The notes beneath the pieces were generated by a model. It saw only the letters and a program-made list of their open reading frames with translations, was not told the origin of the DNA and ran no database searches. A stretch of 64,000 nucleotides of DNA from Tabrizicola sp. Lineage in GTDB: Bacteria > Pseudomonadota > Alphaproteobacteria > Rhodobacterales > Rhodobacteraceae. Below, piece by piece: positions 49,619-59,263 of this stretch. The stretch spans positions 1-64,000 of the forward strand of contig NZ_JAUXZE010000056.1 of NCBI RefSeq assembly GCF_030694085.1, in the 5' to 3' direction. The position numbers and the translations under genes were made by a program. Within the stretch, counting starts at the first letter, position 1. The number at the start of each line of letters is the position of its first letter.

Positions 49619-51129
49619 TGCTGGCGCGGCTGGCAGAACTGCCGCTTCTGGTGGTGCTCCTCGGCCTTTCGGGGGCCATAGCGCTGGTACCGGCGATCTA
49701 TGCCTTCGGTGTGAACGACAACGAACACGCCCGCGACTTTCTCTATTCCGCGCTGATCCTTCTGGTCATCACGGTGATGCTTGGCATCGCCACCGCTGCC
49801 TATCTGCCGCGCGATCCCGCGCGCAGCCACCTGGCGGCACTGGTGCTCGCCTATGCCTTTCTGCCCTTCGCCCTCGCGCTCCCCTTGCGTGAGGCCTTGC
49901 CCGACACCTCGATGGTCAACGCATGGTTCGAGATGGTCTCGGCCTTCACCACCACGGGCGCCACTGTCTACCCGCCGGACCGGCTGGCCGATGCGATCCA
50001 CCTCTGGCGCGCGACCGTGGGGTGGTTCGGCGGCTTCCTCATCATCCTTGCCGCCTACGCGATCCTCGCTCCGCTGAACCTTGGCGGGACCGAGGTGTCG
50101 TCCGGCCGCGTCCCCGGTCGCGGGGCCGTGGGCACCGCCCAGGTCGCCCGCACCGCCGACCCCGCTTTCCGGCTGACCCGCTTTGCGCTGATGCTCTTTC
50201 CGGTCTACGGCTCGATCACCTTCCTGTTGTGGTGCGGTCTCCTGCTGCTGGGTGAAAGCGGGATTTCGGCGCTGATCCACGCGATGGGCACGCTTTCCAC
50301 CTCGGGCATCACCGGCCGCACTGCCTTTCAGGAAGCCGGCGCCGGCGTGCTGGGAGAGCTTCTGATCTTTCTCTGTCTTGCCTTCGCAGTCACCCGCCGC
50401 GCGCTGCCCGGTGTCCGCCTGGCCGAGAACCGCCGCCCGCTTCTGCAGGACCCCGAACTGCGTCTTGCCGCACTTCTGGTCCTGACCGTGACGCTGATCC
50501 TCTTTCTGCGCCACTGGTTCGTCGCGACCGAAACCGATGGCGACGCCGCTGAAGTCCTGCCCTCGTTCTGGGGCATCCTCTTCACCGCCGCCTCTTTCCT
50601 GACAACCACCGGCTATGTCTCCTCCCACTGGCAGACCGCCGCCAACTGGTCCGGCATCGGCACCCCTGGCCTTGTCCTCCTCGGTCTTGCCATCATCGGT
50701 GGCGGTACCGCCACGGCAGCCGGTGGCGTCAAGCTTCTCCGGGTCTACGCACTCTTTCGCCACGGCGAGCGTGAACTGGAAAAGATCATCCATCCGAACT
50801 CCATCGGTCGCGGCGGCACCGAGGCCCGTCGCCTCCGGCGAGAGGGCGCACAATTCGCCTGGGTCTTCTTCATGCTCTTCGCCACCTCCGTCGCGGTGGT
50901 TTCCGCCCTTCTTCTGCTGAACGGGGTTGGTTTCGAGCAGACGATGGTCCTTGCCATCGCCGCCCTGACCACGACAGGCCAGCTGGCGCAACTGGGCGCG
51001 GCCCAGCCCATCGTCTATCAGGATCTCGGCGAGCCGGTTAAGATCATCCTCGGGGTGGCGATGGTCGTCGGACGGCTCGAGACGCTGGCCCTTCTCGCCC
51101 TGATCCTGCCCAGTCGCGGCCGCCGCTAG
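49618..51129 (+). CDS. trkH: TrkH family potassium transporter
   Basis: FEMVSAFTTTGATVYPPDRL; ATVGWFGGFLIILAAYAIL; ATG at 49618 within the ORF listed from 48733, overlapping the trkA stop. Confidence 0.94.
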   Translation: MLARLAELPLLVVLLGLSGAIALVPAIYAFGVNDNEHARDFLYSALILLVITVMLGIATAAYLPRDPARSHLAALVLAYAFLPFALALPLREALPDTSMVNAWFEMVSAFTTTGATVYPPDRLADAIHLWRATVGWFGGFLIILAAYAILAPLNLGGTEVSSGRVPGRGAVGTAQVARTADPAFRLTRFALMLFPVYGSITFLLWCGLLLLGESGISALIHAMGTLSTSGITGRTAFQEAGAGVLGELLIFLCLAFAVTRRALPGVRLAENRRPLLQDPELRLAALLVLTVTLILFLRHWFVATETDGDAAEVLPSFWGILFTAASFLTTTGYVSSHWQTAANWSGIGTPGLVLLGLAIIGGGTATAAGGVKLLRVYALFRHGERELEKIIHPNSIGRGGTEARRLRREGAQFAWVFFMLFATSVAVVSALLLLNGVGFEQTMVLAIAALTTTGQLAQLGAAQPIVYQDLGEPVKIILGVAMVVGRLETLALLALILPSRGRR

Positions 51130-51280
51130 TCCCGCACGGCTAAGAGCCTGATTTTTTGCGCTGGAAACTCCTGCGCGCCCGCTTCATACTTGGCCTAGCC
51201 GTGACAAGCGGCACGAACAGGGCAACGAAGAACGACCACGACGCGACAGTGAAGCGCTAGAAAAACAAGGCACAAGAACG

Positions 51281-51514
51281 ATGGCCGCTGACAAGCAAAA
51301 CCTGCAAGACGCCTTTCTCAATCATGTCCGCAAAGCCAAGGTCCCGGTGACGATCTTCCTGATCAACGGCGTCAAGCTGCAGGGCGTGATCACCTGGTTT
51401 GACAATTTCTGCGTGCTTCTGCGCCGCGACGGTCAATCGCAACTGGTCTACAAGCATGCGATCTCCACCATCATGCCGGGCGCGCCGATCAGCCTCTATG
51501 AAGGGGAAGACTGA
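51281..51514 (+). CDS. hfq: RNA chaperone Hfq
   Basis: [59 protein letters not shown]. Confidence 0.98.
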   Translation: MAADKQNLQDAFLNHVRKAKVPVTIFLINGVKLQGVITWFDNFCVLLRRDGQSQLVYKHAISTIMPGAPISLYEGED

Positions 51515-52845
51515 TCTCCAGACCGCCCCAGGATGACGACGATCTGCTCGCCAAGCGCGAGGGTCAGCGCCTGCGCGACACTGCCGCGCAGCCGACGCGG
51601 ACCTTCGTCCTGCATCCGGCGCTGAAGTCGTCCAACGCCCGCCGCCTGCCCGAACACGGACTGGCCGAGGCGGTCTCGCTTGCCGCGGCTCTGCCAGAGC
51701 TGGAAGTGCGCGGCGCTGAAGTCATCCGCCTCGCCCGTGTTGCCCCCGGCACGCTCCTTGGCTCTGGCAAGGTGGCCGAGCTGAAGGACCGCTTCCACGA
51801 CGACCACATCGACCTTGTCATCGTCGATGGGACCGTCTCGCCGGTCCAGCAGCGCAACCTGGAAAAGGAATGGGGCGTCAAGCTGCTTGACCGGACCTCG
51901 CTGATCCTGGAAATCTTCGCCGACCGCGCCCGCACCCGCGAAGGCGTCCTGCAGGTCGAACTCGCCGCCCTCAGCTACCAGCGCACCCGCCTTGTCCGCG
52001 CCTGGACCCACCTCGAACGCCAGCGCGGCGGCTTCGGCTTTGTCGGCGGTCCGGGCGAAACCCAGATCGAATCCGACCGCCGCGCCATCGACGACCAGGT
52101 GATCCGGCTCAAGCGCCAGCTGGAACAGGTGGTGAAGACGCGTGAGTTGCACCGCGCCGCCCGCGCCAAGGTTCCGTTCCCGATCGTGGCCCTTGTCGGC
52201 TACACCAACGCCGGCAAGTCGACGCTCTTCAACCGGATCACCGGGGCCGAGGTTCTGGCCAAGGACATGCTCTTTGCGACCCTCGACCCCACGATGCGCG
52301 GCGTGACCCTGCCCACGGGGGCCAAGATCATCCTTTCCGACACCGTGGGCTTCATATCGGACCTGCCCACCCAGCTCGTCGCCGCCTTCCGCGCGACGCT
52401 GGAAGAGGTGCTTTCCGCCGATCTCATCCTCCACGTCCGCGACATCTCGCATCCCGAGACGGGGGAACAGGCCGCCGACGTGGCCGACATCCTCACCTCC
52501 CTCGGCGTCGGTGAGGATACGCCCCAGATCGAGGTCTGGAACAAGCTCGACCTCGTCGACGCCTCCCAACGCGAGGCGCTCAGCGCGCAGGCCGCCCTAC
52601 GCCCCCGCGTCCTGCCCGTGTCGGCCCTGACCGGCGAGGGCGTCGAGAAACTCCTGACCCTGATCTCTGCGACTCTGGACGCCGACAGGACGGAGGCCGC
52701 ACTCACCATCGCGTTCGACCAGGGCCGCAAACGGGCCTGGCTCCACGAGCAGAACATCGTCCAGCACGAAACCGAGGCCGAGGAGGGCTGGCATCTTACC
52801 GTACGCTGGACCGCCCGCCAGCAGAACCGCTTCCGCCGCCTGTGA
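51511..52845 (+). CDS. hflX: GTPase HflX; probable non-canonical CTG start
   Basis: [45 protein letters not shown]; HflX-like residues extend upstream of the track start (51706). Confidence 0.9.
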   Translation: MISRPPQDDDDLLAKREGQRLRDTAAQPTRTFVLHPALKSSNARRLPEHGLAEAVSLAAALPELEVRGAEVIRLARVAPGTLLGSGKVAELKDRFHDDHIDLVIVDGTVSPVQQRNLEKEWGVKLLDRTSLILEIFADRARTREGVLQVELAALSYQRTRLVRAWTHLERQRGGFGFVGGPGETQIESDRRAIDDQVIRLKRQLEQVVKTRELHRAARAKVPFPIVALVGYTNAGKSTLFNRITGAEVLAKDMLFATLDPTMRGVTLPTGAKIILSDTVGFISDLPTQLVAAFRATLEEVLSADLILHVRDISHPETGEQAADVADILTSLGVGEDTPQIEVWNKLDLVDASQREALSAQAALRPRVLPVSALTGEGVEKLLTLISATLDADRTEAALTIAFDQGRKRAWLHEQNIVQHETEAEEGWHLTVRWTARQQNRFRRL

Positions 52846-52931
52846 CCGGACCTGCCCCAGGACCCGGCGCCCCGGTCCGCCCCGGTCCGCCCCGGCCGCT
52901 TTCACGGTCCCCACTCCTGCCGCCCGATCCG

Positions 52932-52966
52932 CTTTTCAGACTGGCCGAAATACCCGCGCCGGAGGC
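52932..52966 (-). repeat. Dispersed 3'-end repeat, copy C
   Basis: cttttcagactggccgaaatacccgcgccggaggc. Confidence 0.65.
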
Positions 52967-52995
52967 TCCTCCCGCCAAACCCACCACGACCAGCG

Positions 52996-53030
52996 CCTTT
53001 CATCTTTGCCCAAGTATCCCCGCCGGAGGC
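52996..53030 (-). repeat. Dispersed 3'-end repeat, copy B
   Basis: cctttcatctttgcccaagtatccccgccggaggc, closest match to copy A. Confidence 0.8.
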
Positions 53031-53072
53031 ATCCCCCGCAGCCATAGGAACCGTCCCAGGGCAGGGGGAGCG

Positions 53073-53315
53073 ATGATCCTCCGTCTCGCCGCACTCTGGG
53101 CCACGGCGGCCGGGACGCTCTGGGTCCACGCCCTTCTCGGCATCCCCGGCGACTACCTCGGCCAGGGCTTCCCGCTTTATCCCGGCCTCAAGGTCACCCT
53201 CGGCGACCTCGCCCTGACCGCCGTCCTGGCAACCTTGCCGATCCCGCTGGCCGCCGCGCTCGCCCGCCGTCTCCGCCCCTCGTATTTCTTTGGCTCCTGG
53301 CCGCCGACTCGATGA
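53073..53315 (+). CDS. Hypothetical small membrane protein (80 aa)
   Basis: MILRLAALWATAAGTLWVHALLGIPGDYLGQGFPLYPGLKVTLGDLALTAVLATLPIPLAAALARR; two hydrophobic segments, GGGGGAG upstream. Confidence 0.5.
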   Translation: MILRLAALWATAAGTLWVHALLGIPGDYLGQGFPLYPGLKVTLGDLALTAVLATLPIPLAAALARRLRPSYFFGSWPPTR

Positions 53316-53464
53316 TTCAACCTTTCACCATCGACTTCGGCACCACTTGGGCGGGGACCGAACCGCTGCGCGCGCTTTTCCTCCACCCGCTCCATTCGCC
53401 CCTGGCCCTGACCCTCACCGCCGTCGCTGCGGCCTGGGCGCTCGCACAGCGCCGCGCGACCTAA
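53312..53464 (+). CDS. Hypothetical small membrane protein (50 aa)
   Basis: MIQPFTIDFGTTWAGTEPLRALFLHPLHSPLALTLTAVAAAWALAQRRAT*, ATGA overlap with the preceding ORF. Confidence 0.35.
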   Translation: MIQPFTIDFGTTWAGTEPLRALFLHPLHSPLALTLTAVAAAWALAQRRAT

Positions 53465-53470
53465 GACCGC

Positions 53471-53502
53471 ATTTCCTGTGCGGAAATATCTCCGCCGGAG
53501 GC
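53471..53502 (-). repeat. Dispersed 3'-end repeat, copy D
   Basis: atttcctgtgcggaaatatctccgccggaggc, downstream of the GNAT gene stop. Confidence 0.65.
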
Positions 53503-53601
53503 AATCCCGAGCGCTTTTGCGTCCTTCACGCAAAAGCGCGAGACAAAAGACTTGCGGCGCAAGCCGCTCTGTTTGAAAGCCGCCGTTACCCGCGCGGTGC
53601 C

Positions 53602-54108
53602 TCAGGTCCGGGCGCGCGCCAGATAGATGCTGTCACACCATTCGTCGCGCCAAAGCAGGGTCCGCTCTGCCCGATGCGTCTCGCGGAAGCCCAACCGGCC
53701 CAGAAGCCGCAGCGAGGCCGCATTGCGCGGATCGACCTCGGCGGTCAGCGCGGGCAGGGCAGGGAACTCCGCCTCCAGCGCGGCGATGACCGCCACCATC
53801 GCCTCCTGCGCCAGACCTTGCCCCCAATGATCGGGATGCAGCAGGAACCCCACCTCCGGCAAGACCCAGGCCCCTGCCTTGCCGATCACCGCGCCGTCCT
53901 TCTCGATCAGCCAGTCCCGGCTGTCCGGTGCCTGGTCGACCAGAAAGCCCAGCCAGGCCCGCGTCTCCTCCAGCGTCTCATGCTCGGGCCGTGACCAGTA
54001 ACGCATGATACGCGGGTCCGACATCAGCCGGTGCACCGCTTCCAGATCCTCCCAGACCGCCTGCCGCAAGATCAGCCGCGCGGTCCGCAAGGTCAGGACC
54101 CCGGTCAT
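53602..54108 (-). CDS. GNAT family N-acetyltransferase
   Basis: LTLRTARLILRQAVWEDLEAVHRLMSDPRIMRYWSRP; GFLLHPDHWGQGLAQEAM. Start at 54108. Confidence 0.93.
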   Translation of the reverse strand: MTGVLTLRTARLILRQAVWEDLEAVHRLMSDPRIMRYWSRPEHETLEETRAWLGFLVDQAPDSRDWLIEKDGAVIGKAGAWVLPEVGFLLHPDHWGQGLAQEAMVAVIAALEAEFPALPALTAEVDPRNAASLRLLGRLGFRETHRAERTLLWRDEWCDSIYLARART

Positions 54109-56570
54109 GGCCCCTCTGGTGTCAGCACCATGATGCCCGCCGCCGCCGCCCGCGCCAGTTCGGGGTCCAGCGACATCGGGATATACTCGCCCCGCCGCCA
54201 AAGTTCGCCCAGGTCGTCGTAGTGGCGCGAGAGGGGGTGCCCCGACTGCCCCGTGGCCGTGATGAAGACCGAGCTGTCGGGGTCGGCGAAATCATAGACC
54301 CCCCGATAGCCTGCCGAATGGACGTTCTGGTAAGGCTCGGACCCGTCGCCACGGGTGACCCCCCGCATCAGCGTGTCGTCCCCGCCGCTGGTCGATTGCC
54401 GGATGTTGACGAAATACTTGACGAACGCCACCTCACCCAGCACCGGGTGGTCATGCGTCGCCAGGTGCGCGTCGCCCCAGCGCCAGCTCTCCAGGTTGTT
54501 CCCGTAGCGCTCGGTCAACTGCAACAGCGCCTCGTCCAGTGCGATCCGGGAAATGTCGGTGCAGCTTTCCACTGCCGCCGACTGGATCACGTCGCACCAC
54601 ACGCTCGCCCCGCCCACGTTGCGATAGACCCGCTCGATGAAGACAGGGGAGATATGGGTAAAGCTGTCCGCCATCGCCCCCAGGTCGTCCTGGATCAGCC
54701 GCTTCATCAGTGCCCGCATCCAGGCCTCTGCGATCAGCGGTTCCGGCAGATGCTCGTTCATCTCGCCGTTCCATTCCGCCAAGAGGATCAGCGCCCGCTG
54801 CCGCAGACGTTCCGGCGTGCCCTCCGGTGCCGCTTCGCCAGTGAACCACAGGTCCGCCCCGATCAGCGGCAGCAGCGACCGCGCCGTCGGGTTCACCGTA
54901 TCCAGCTGCGCCTCGATGAAGCTTTCCCGCGTGTGGACTTCGCGCGCCTTCATCAGCGTCAGCCACCGCTGGATGCGCTGCGTGTCGCCCCAGTCGAAGC
55001 TCACGTGATTGGGGAAGGGCCGGTCCACCGTCTTGTTGTTGGTGTTGCCCAGCAGGCCCGAAGCCGGACTTACCACCCGCGGGTTCTCCTCATAGCGCAG
55101 CACTCCCTTGAAGCCGACCCGCGCGTCCGACCCCAGCGCCGGCAGCCGCCCCTGCGACGGATGCCCCGCATCGCGCGCCGGCAGCGCCCCCATCACCTGC
55201 AGCGCAATCCCCGTCCCGTCCGCCAGCATCACATTCTGCGCCGGGGCCAGCACCAGCCGCCCCGCTTCCAGCGCCTCGGGGATGTCTTGCGCCTTCATCA
55301 GTGCCATCGCGCCGCTGATCGAAGTGTCGGCCCCGGACAGCGCCGTCCAGCTGACCGCTGCCACATGTCCGCCGGGGGTGATCGAGCCCAGATCATAGTG
55401 CCCGCCCGGCAGGATCGGCCCGTTCCGCGACCAGCGCAGCGTCACCGTCACCGGCTCGGCACCCTTGACCCGGATGATCGACTGCCGACCCTCGAAACCC
55501 GCCCAGCCTTCGGGCGTCTGGTATTCCTCCGGGTTCTCCGGGTTCAGCGCCTCGATCACCACGTCCTGATCATCGACGTAGGCCGTCGTCAGCCCCCAGC
55601 CCAAGGTCTCGGACCGCCCGACCAGCACCAGTGGCACCCCCGGGATCGTCCCGCCGATCACCGCTCCCGATCTCAGCTCCAGCCGCGCCAGATACCAGAT
55701 CGTCGGCGCCGTCAGCCCCAGGTGCGGATCGTTGGCCAGAAGGCTTCCTCCCGCCGCGGATCGTTCCGGCATCGCCGCCCAGGAATTCGACGCCCCCGCC
55801 ATCCCCGGTGCCGCCACTGGCGAGAACGGTCCTTCGGCGAAGTCCAGCGGCGCGACAAGGGGCGGCACCCCCGGCACCAGGCTGGCATAGTCCGGCAGCG
55901 CCATGACGCCCTGTCTGGGATCGTCCGGCAGAATGTCGGCCAGCCGCGCGTTCGGCAACAGAAGCGAGACGCGGGCCCGCAACACCTCGGTCTGCAAGGC
56001 GCTGGACAGCTGCAGCGCCATCAGCTTCAGGATCGCGATGGAATCCGCCGGGGCCCAGACCGAGATCTCCGGCTCAAAGAGGAAGAACTCCGGCGCGCCA
56101 CGCCCGCGCGCGCCCTTGTTGACCTCGCCGATCCAGGCGTTCACCCCGGCCGCATAGGCCTTCAGCGCGCGGGTGGTGGCCTCGTCCTGCACCTCGGTCG
56201 ATTGCAGCGCCAACCCGTAAAGGTCATAGCGCCGCATCAGCTCGTCGACCTTGACCGTCGCTGGCCCGAAGATTTCCGACAGCCGCCCCTGCGCCGTCCG
56301 CCGCAGCATGGTCATCTGCCACAGCCGGTCCTGCGCATGGGCAAATCCCAGCGCATAGAACACGTCTTCATCGGTCTGGCCGAAGATATGGGGCACGTTG
56401 TCGTTGTTGCGCACGATCTCGACCGGCGCGGTGATCCCCGAAACGGTGAAATCCTCGTCATAGTCGACCAGCGACCGCGACAGGATGTAATAGGCCAGAA
56501 ACGCCACGACGAGGCCAAGAGCGATCAAGCCCGAGACGATCCTTATCAGCCAGCGAAAGGCGGTCAGCAT
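54105..56570 (-). CDS. Penicillin acylase family protein
   Basis: N-terminal TM; VPHIFGQTDEDVFYALGFAHAQDRLWQMTMLRRTAQGRLSEIFG; Ntn junction GASNSWAAMPERSAAGGSLLANDPHLGL. Confidence 0.93.
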   Translation of the reverse strand: MLTAFRWLIRIVSGLIALGLVVAFLAYYILSRSLVDYDEDFTVSGITAPVEIVRNNDNVPHIFGQTDEDVFYALGFAHAQDRLWQMTMLRRTAQGRLSEIFGPATVKVDELMRRYDLYGLALQSTEVQDEATTRALKAYAAGVNAWIGEVNKGARGRGAPEFFLFEPEISVWAPADSIAILKLMALQLSSALQTEVLRARVSLLLPNARLADILPDDPRQGVMALPDYASLVPGVPPLVAPLDFAEGPFSPVAAPGMAGASNSWAAMPERSAAGGSLLANDPHLGLTAPTIWYLARLELRSGAVIGGTIPGVPLVLVGRSETLGWGLTTAYVDDQDVVIEALNPENPEEYQTPEGWAGFEGRQSIIRVKGAEPVTVTLRWSRNGPILPGGHYDLGSITPGGHVAAVSWTALSGADTSISGAMALMKAQDIPEALEAGRLVLAPAQNVMLADGTGIALQVMGALPARDAGHPSQGRLPALGSDARVGFKGVLRYEENPRVVSPASGLLGNTNNKTVDRPFPNHVSFDWGDTQRIQRWLTLMKAREVHTRESFIEAQLDTVNPTARSLLPLIGADLWFTGEAAPEGTPERLRQRALILLAEWNGEMNEHLPEPLIAEAWMRALMKRLIQDDLGAMADSFTHISPVFIERVYRNVGGASVWCDVIQSAAVESCTDISRIALDEALLQLTERYGNNLESWRWGDAHLATHDHPVLGEVAFVKYFVNIRQSTSGGDDTLMRGVTRGDGSEPYQNVHSAGYRGVYDFADPDSSVFITATGQSGHPLSRHYDDLGELWRRGEYIPMSLDPELARAAAAGIMVLTPEGP

Positions 56571-56663
56571 TTGGCCCAGTCCATTCAGGCCTCTCCTTGA
56601 CGGCGGGAACCGGATCGGTACCTAGTCGAAGCGCCGGTCAAGGGCAACAGCAGGGGGGCGCAC

Positions 56664-57527
56664 ATGGCGAAGGTTGCATTTCTGGGGCTCGGAGTCATGG
56701 GGTTCCCGATGGCCGGACATCTGGCCGCCAAGGGGCATGCGGTGACGGTCTACAACCGCACCCCTGCAAAGGCACAGGCCTGGACCGAAAGGCACCGGGG
56801 AACCGCCGCCGCCACCCCGCGCGAGGCGGCGACGGGGGCCGAGTTCGTCATGGCCTGCGTCGGCAACGACGATGACCTGGCCCAGGTCTGCACCGGGCCG
56901 GGCGGCGCGTTTTCGGGCATGTCGAAGGGCGCGGTCTTCGTGGACCACACGACGGTTTCGGCCCGGATCACCCGTGAACTCGCCACCAGGGCAGTGGATC
57001 TTGGCCTGCACTACGTCGACGCGCCTGTTTCGGGCGGGCAGGCGGGGGCTGAAAATGGCCAGCTTTCCATCATGTGCGGCGGCGCCCCTGCCGACTATGC
57101 GCGGGCCGAGCCGGTGATGGCGTCCTATGCCCGGATCTGCCGCCTGATCGGCGACAGCGGGGCCGGGCAGCTGGCCAAGATGATGAACCAGATCTGCATC
57201 GCCGGCCTGATGCAGGGCCTGTCCGAGGCGCTGGCCTTCGGGCAGAAGGCGGGCCTTGACGGCGAAAAGGTGGTCGAGGTGATCTCCCAGGGTGCTGCAG
57301 GGTCGTGGCAGATGGTCAACCGCCACAAGACGATGCTGGCCGACACATTCGACTTCGGTTTCGCTGTCGACTGGATGCGCAAGGACCTTGGCATCTGCCT
57401 CGACACCGCCGACCAGATCGGCGCGCGCCTTCCGGTGACCGCGCTGGTGGACCAGTTCTACAAGGACGTGCAACTGATGGGCGGAGGCCGGAACGACACC
57501 TCCAGCCTGATCCGGCGCCTGAAATAG
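56664..57527 (+). CDS. NAD(P)-dependent oxidoreductase, 3-hydroxyisobutyrate dehydrogenase family
   Basis: VAFLGLGVMGFPMAGHLAAKGHAVTVYNRTPAKA; DAPVSGGQAGAENGQLSIMCGG. Confidence 0.94.
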   Translation: MAKVAFLGLGVMGFPMAGHLAAKGHAVTVYNRTPAKAQAWTERHRGTAAATPREAATGAEFVMACVGNDDDLAQVCTGPGGAFSGMSKGAVFVDHTTVSARITRELATRAVDLGLHYVDAPVSGGQAGAENGQLSIMCGGAPADYARAEPVMASYARICRLIGDSGAGQLAKMMNQICIAGLMQGLSEALAFGQKAGLDGEKVVEVISQGAAGSWQMVNRHKTMLADTFDFGFAVDWMRKDLGICLDTADQIGARLPVTALVDQFYKDVQLMGGGRNDTSSLIRRLK

Positions 57528-57535
57528 GGCGCAAG

Positions 57536-57565
57536 CGTAGGGTGGGCGATATCGCCCACCCTACG
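57536..57565. repeat. REP-like perfect palindrome, 30 nt, copy 2
   Basis: CGTAGGGTGGGCGAT/ATCGCCCACCCTACG, 9 nt after the stop at 57527. Confidence 0.85.
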
Positions 57566-57569
57566 ACCC

Positions 57570-58493
57570 TCACAGCACCGGAAAGCTTGCCTGCGCCACG
57601 GCATAGAGGTTGTCCAGGTCCACCCAGCCCTTCAGCCGCGCCTTGTTGCCGAACTCGCCGGTGATCACCCCGTCCTCCTGGAACTGGCGTCTGACCATGC
57701 CCGACTGCCAGCCATTCCCCTGGCCGCCGTCGCCGGTGGTCCACTCGCTGCCCGTGGCATCCAGGATCACGCCGACATGCTGGAACTGCCCCGGTTTGTC
57801 GTATTGCGCCAAGAGATAGATGTCGCCCGGCAAGGGACGATTGCCGCCCGCGAAGGGCCCCCAGCATTTCTTCACCGGGCCGTATTGCGTGTCGACGGAC
57901 TGTGCTAGCTGCTCCCACCAGGTCGTGGGCGAGGTCAGGTACAAGGTCCCGGCACCGGCCACCTGCACCTTGAAGGCGCCCGGCTGGCCTGGCGGGATCA
58001 CCGGAAGCCGGTTGAAGACCCGCCCCGGAAACTCGCCGCATCCCGTGGCCCCCTTGGGACCGCTGCCGCCGACTGTCAGGCCGGTCGGCGGCACCAGGGA
58101 CTTCGCCGTCTGCACATACCGCCGCCTGACCGGAGAGTTCGGACCAGCCTGCGTCGGTCCGGCAGGCAGCTGCGGGGCGGGGGCCGGCCCGGTCATCCCG
58201 CCCAGCAGCGCCGCAAGCTTGCCAAGCTGGTCCAGCAGCAGCAACAGCGTCCGTTCGGTCTTGCCCGCCACGTCGATCCGGCTGTCGGCCAGGCACTGGT
58301 TGGCTGACTGGAAGCGCCGGATCGCTCCGGCGGTCATCGGCCCGCAAAGCCCGTCGGTGGCCAGCGCCGGAAACGCACCGCCGCGCGCAGCCGGGACTGC
58401 GTTCAACAGAGTCTGGACAAGCTGCACGTCGGCACGCTGGTTCTGGCCGCCAAAGCCGACCGACCCCCTGAGCACGGATGACGGAATAGCCAT
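57570..58493 (-). CDS. Peptidoglycan-binding domain protein with CHAP/NlpC-like putative amidase domain
   Basis: N-terminal PG_binding_1-like VQLVQTLLNAVPAARGGAFPALATDGLCGPMTAGAIRRFQ; C-terminal TGCGEFPG...GDIYLLAQYDKPGQFQHVGVIL. Start MAIPSS at 58493. Confidence 0.75.
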   Translation of the reverse strand: MAIPSSVLRGSVGFGGQNQRADVQLVQTLLNAVPAARGGAFPALATDGLCGPMTAGAIRRFQSANQCLADSRIDVAGKTERTLLLLLDQLGKLAALLGGMTGPAPAPQLPAGPTQAGPNSPVRRRYVQTAKSLVPPTGLTVGGSGPKGATGCGEFPGRVFNRLPVIPPGQPGAFKVQVAGAGTLYLTSPTTWWEQLAQSVDTQYGPVKKCWGPFAGGNRPLPGDIYLLAQYDKPGQFQHVGVILDATGSEWTTGDGGQGNGWQSGMVRRQFQEDGVITGEFGNKARLKGWVDLDNLYAVAQASFPVL

Positions 58494-58674
58494 CGCAAGG
58501 ATCCTTTCTGAAAATGGGTTTGCTCCGCAAGAATACTCCCGCGTGCCACCCTGCGTCCAGCGCAGGATACCCAACCCGAAGGCCGCCGACGCTTCTGTCA
58601 GCGGTGGACCAGGCCGGTTAAGAAAGTGTGAACGTCCTCGGACAAGCTATTGAAAGTATTTACGCTTGTCCGAT

Positions 58675-58689
58675 TGTCCACCGTGGACA
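58675..58689. repeat. Palindrome TGTCCACCGTGGACA, copy 2
   Basis: Identical to 17975-17989; directly downstream of the SYLF gene stop. Confidence 0.8.
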
Positions 58690-58693
58690 CTTC

Positions 58694-59263
58694 TCAAGGA
58701 ATGATCCGCGTATACTTGATCCCGGCCAAAGAGGCCCCAGCAATCAGCCCCTGCTGCCCGAAGACCATCGCGATGACCTCGTCCAACTCGGTCGTCTGCT
58801 TGCCGATCGAGGCCCCTTCCTCGGGGCTCGCATAGCGGATGTCCGCCCCCGCCGCCCAGCCCGATGACCGCCGGAAGCTTTCCAGCGCCGCGGGGGTCAT
58901 GAAGAACAGCGCGTGGGCATACTGCTGGGCCCCGATCTGCAATCCAAACGAGCCCTTCGCCGCCGAATAGTAGTCGACCGTCACCCCCTGGATCCGCAGC
59001 GCGCCGCGCCCGAAGGCCCCGCCGAAGCCGGCACCGACCTCGGTCATCAGGGGCATGTAGAGCACCCCGGCGGCCCGGCTGGCCAGGTCCCGCGTGCCGG
59101 GGAACTGGGCGAACAGGAACTCCTCGGTCGCGGCAACCCGCGCCTCGATCTGGCTCGCCCCGTTCGACCCGATCCCGTTGTTGCACCCTGCAAGCGCACC
59201 CGTCGCAACCACGGCCCCGGCACCCAGCAACAGCCCGCGCCGCGTCATCATCCTGTCGGTCAT
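58694..59263 (-). CDS. SYLF (YSC84-related) lipid-binding domain lipoprotein
   Basis: Tat-like RRGLLLGAGAVVATGALAGC lipobox; GVLYMPLMTEVGAGFGGAFGRGALRIQGVTVDYYSAAKGSFGLQIGAQ. Confidence 0.88.
   Translation of the reverse strand: MTDRMMTRRGLLLGAGAVVATGALAGCNNGIGSNGASQIEARVAATEEFLFAQFPGTRDLASRAAGVLYMPLMTEVGAGFGGAFGRGALRIQGVTVDYYSAAKGSFGLQIGAQQYAHALFFMTPAALESFRRSSGWAAGADIRYASPEEGASIGKQTTELDEVIAMVFGQQGLIAGASLAGIKYTRIIP

Noticed and set aside
48733-51129. 798-aa ORF as a single fused protein
   Set aside because: The N-terminal half is an out-of-frame reading of trkA; TrkH begins at 49618.
54222-56600. 792-aa plus-strand ORF opposite the penicillin acylase gene
   Set aside because: Low-complexity, R/H/Q/P-rich shadow translation.
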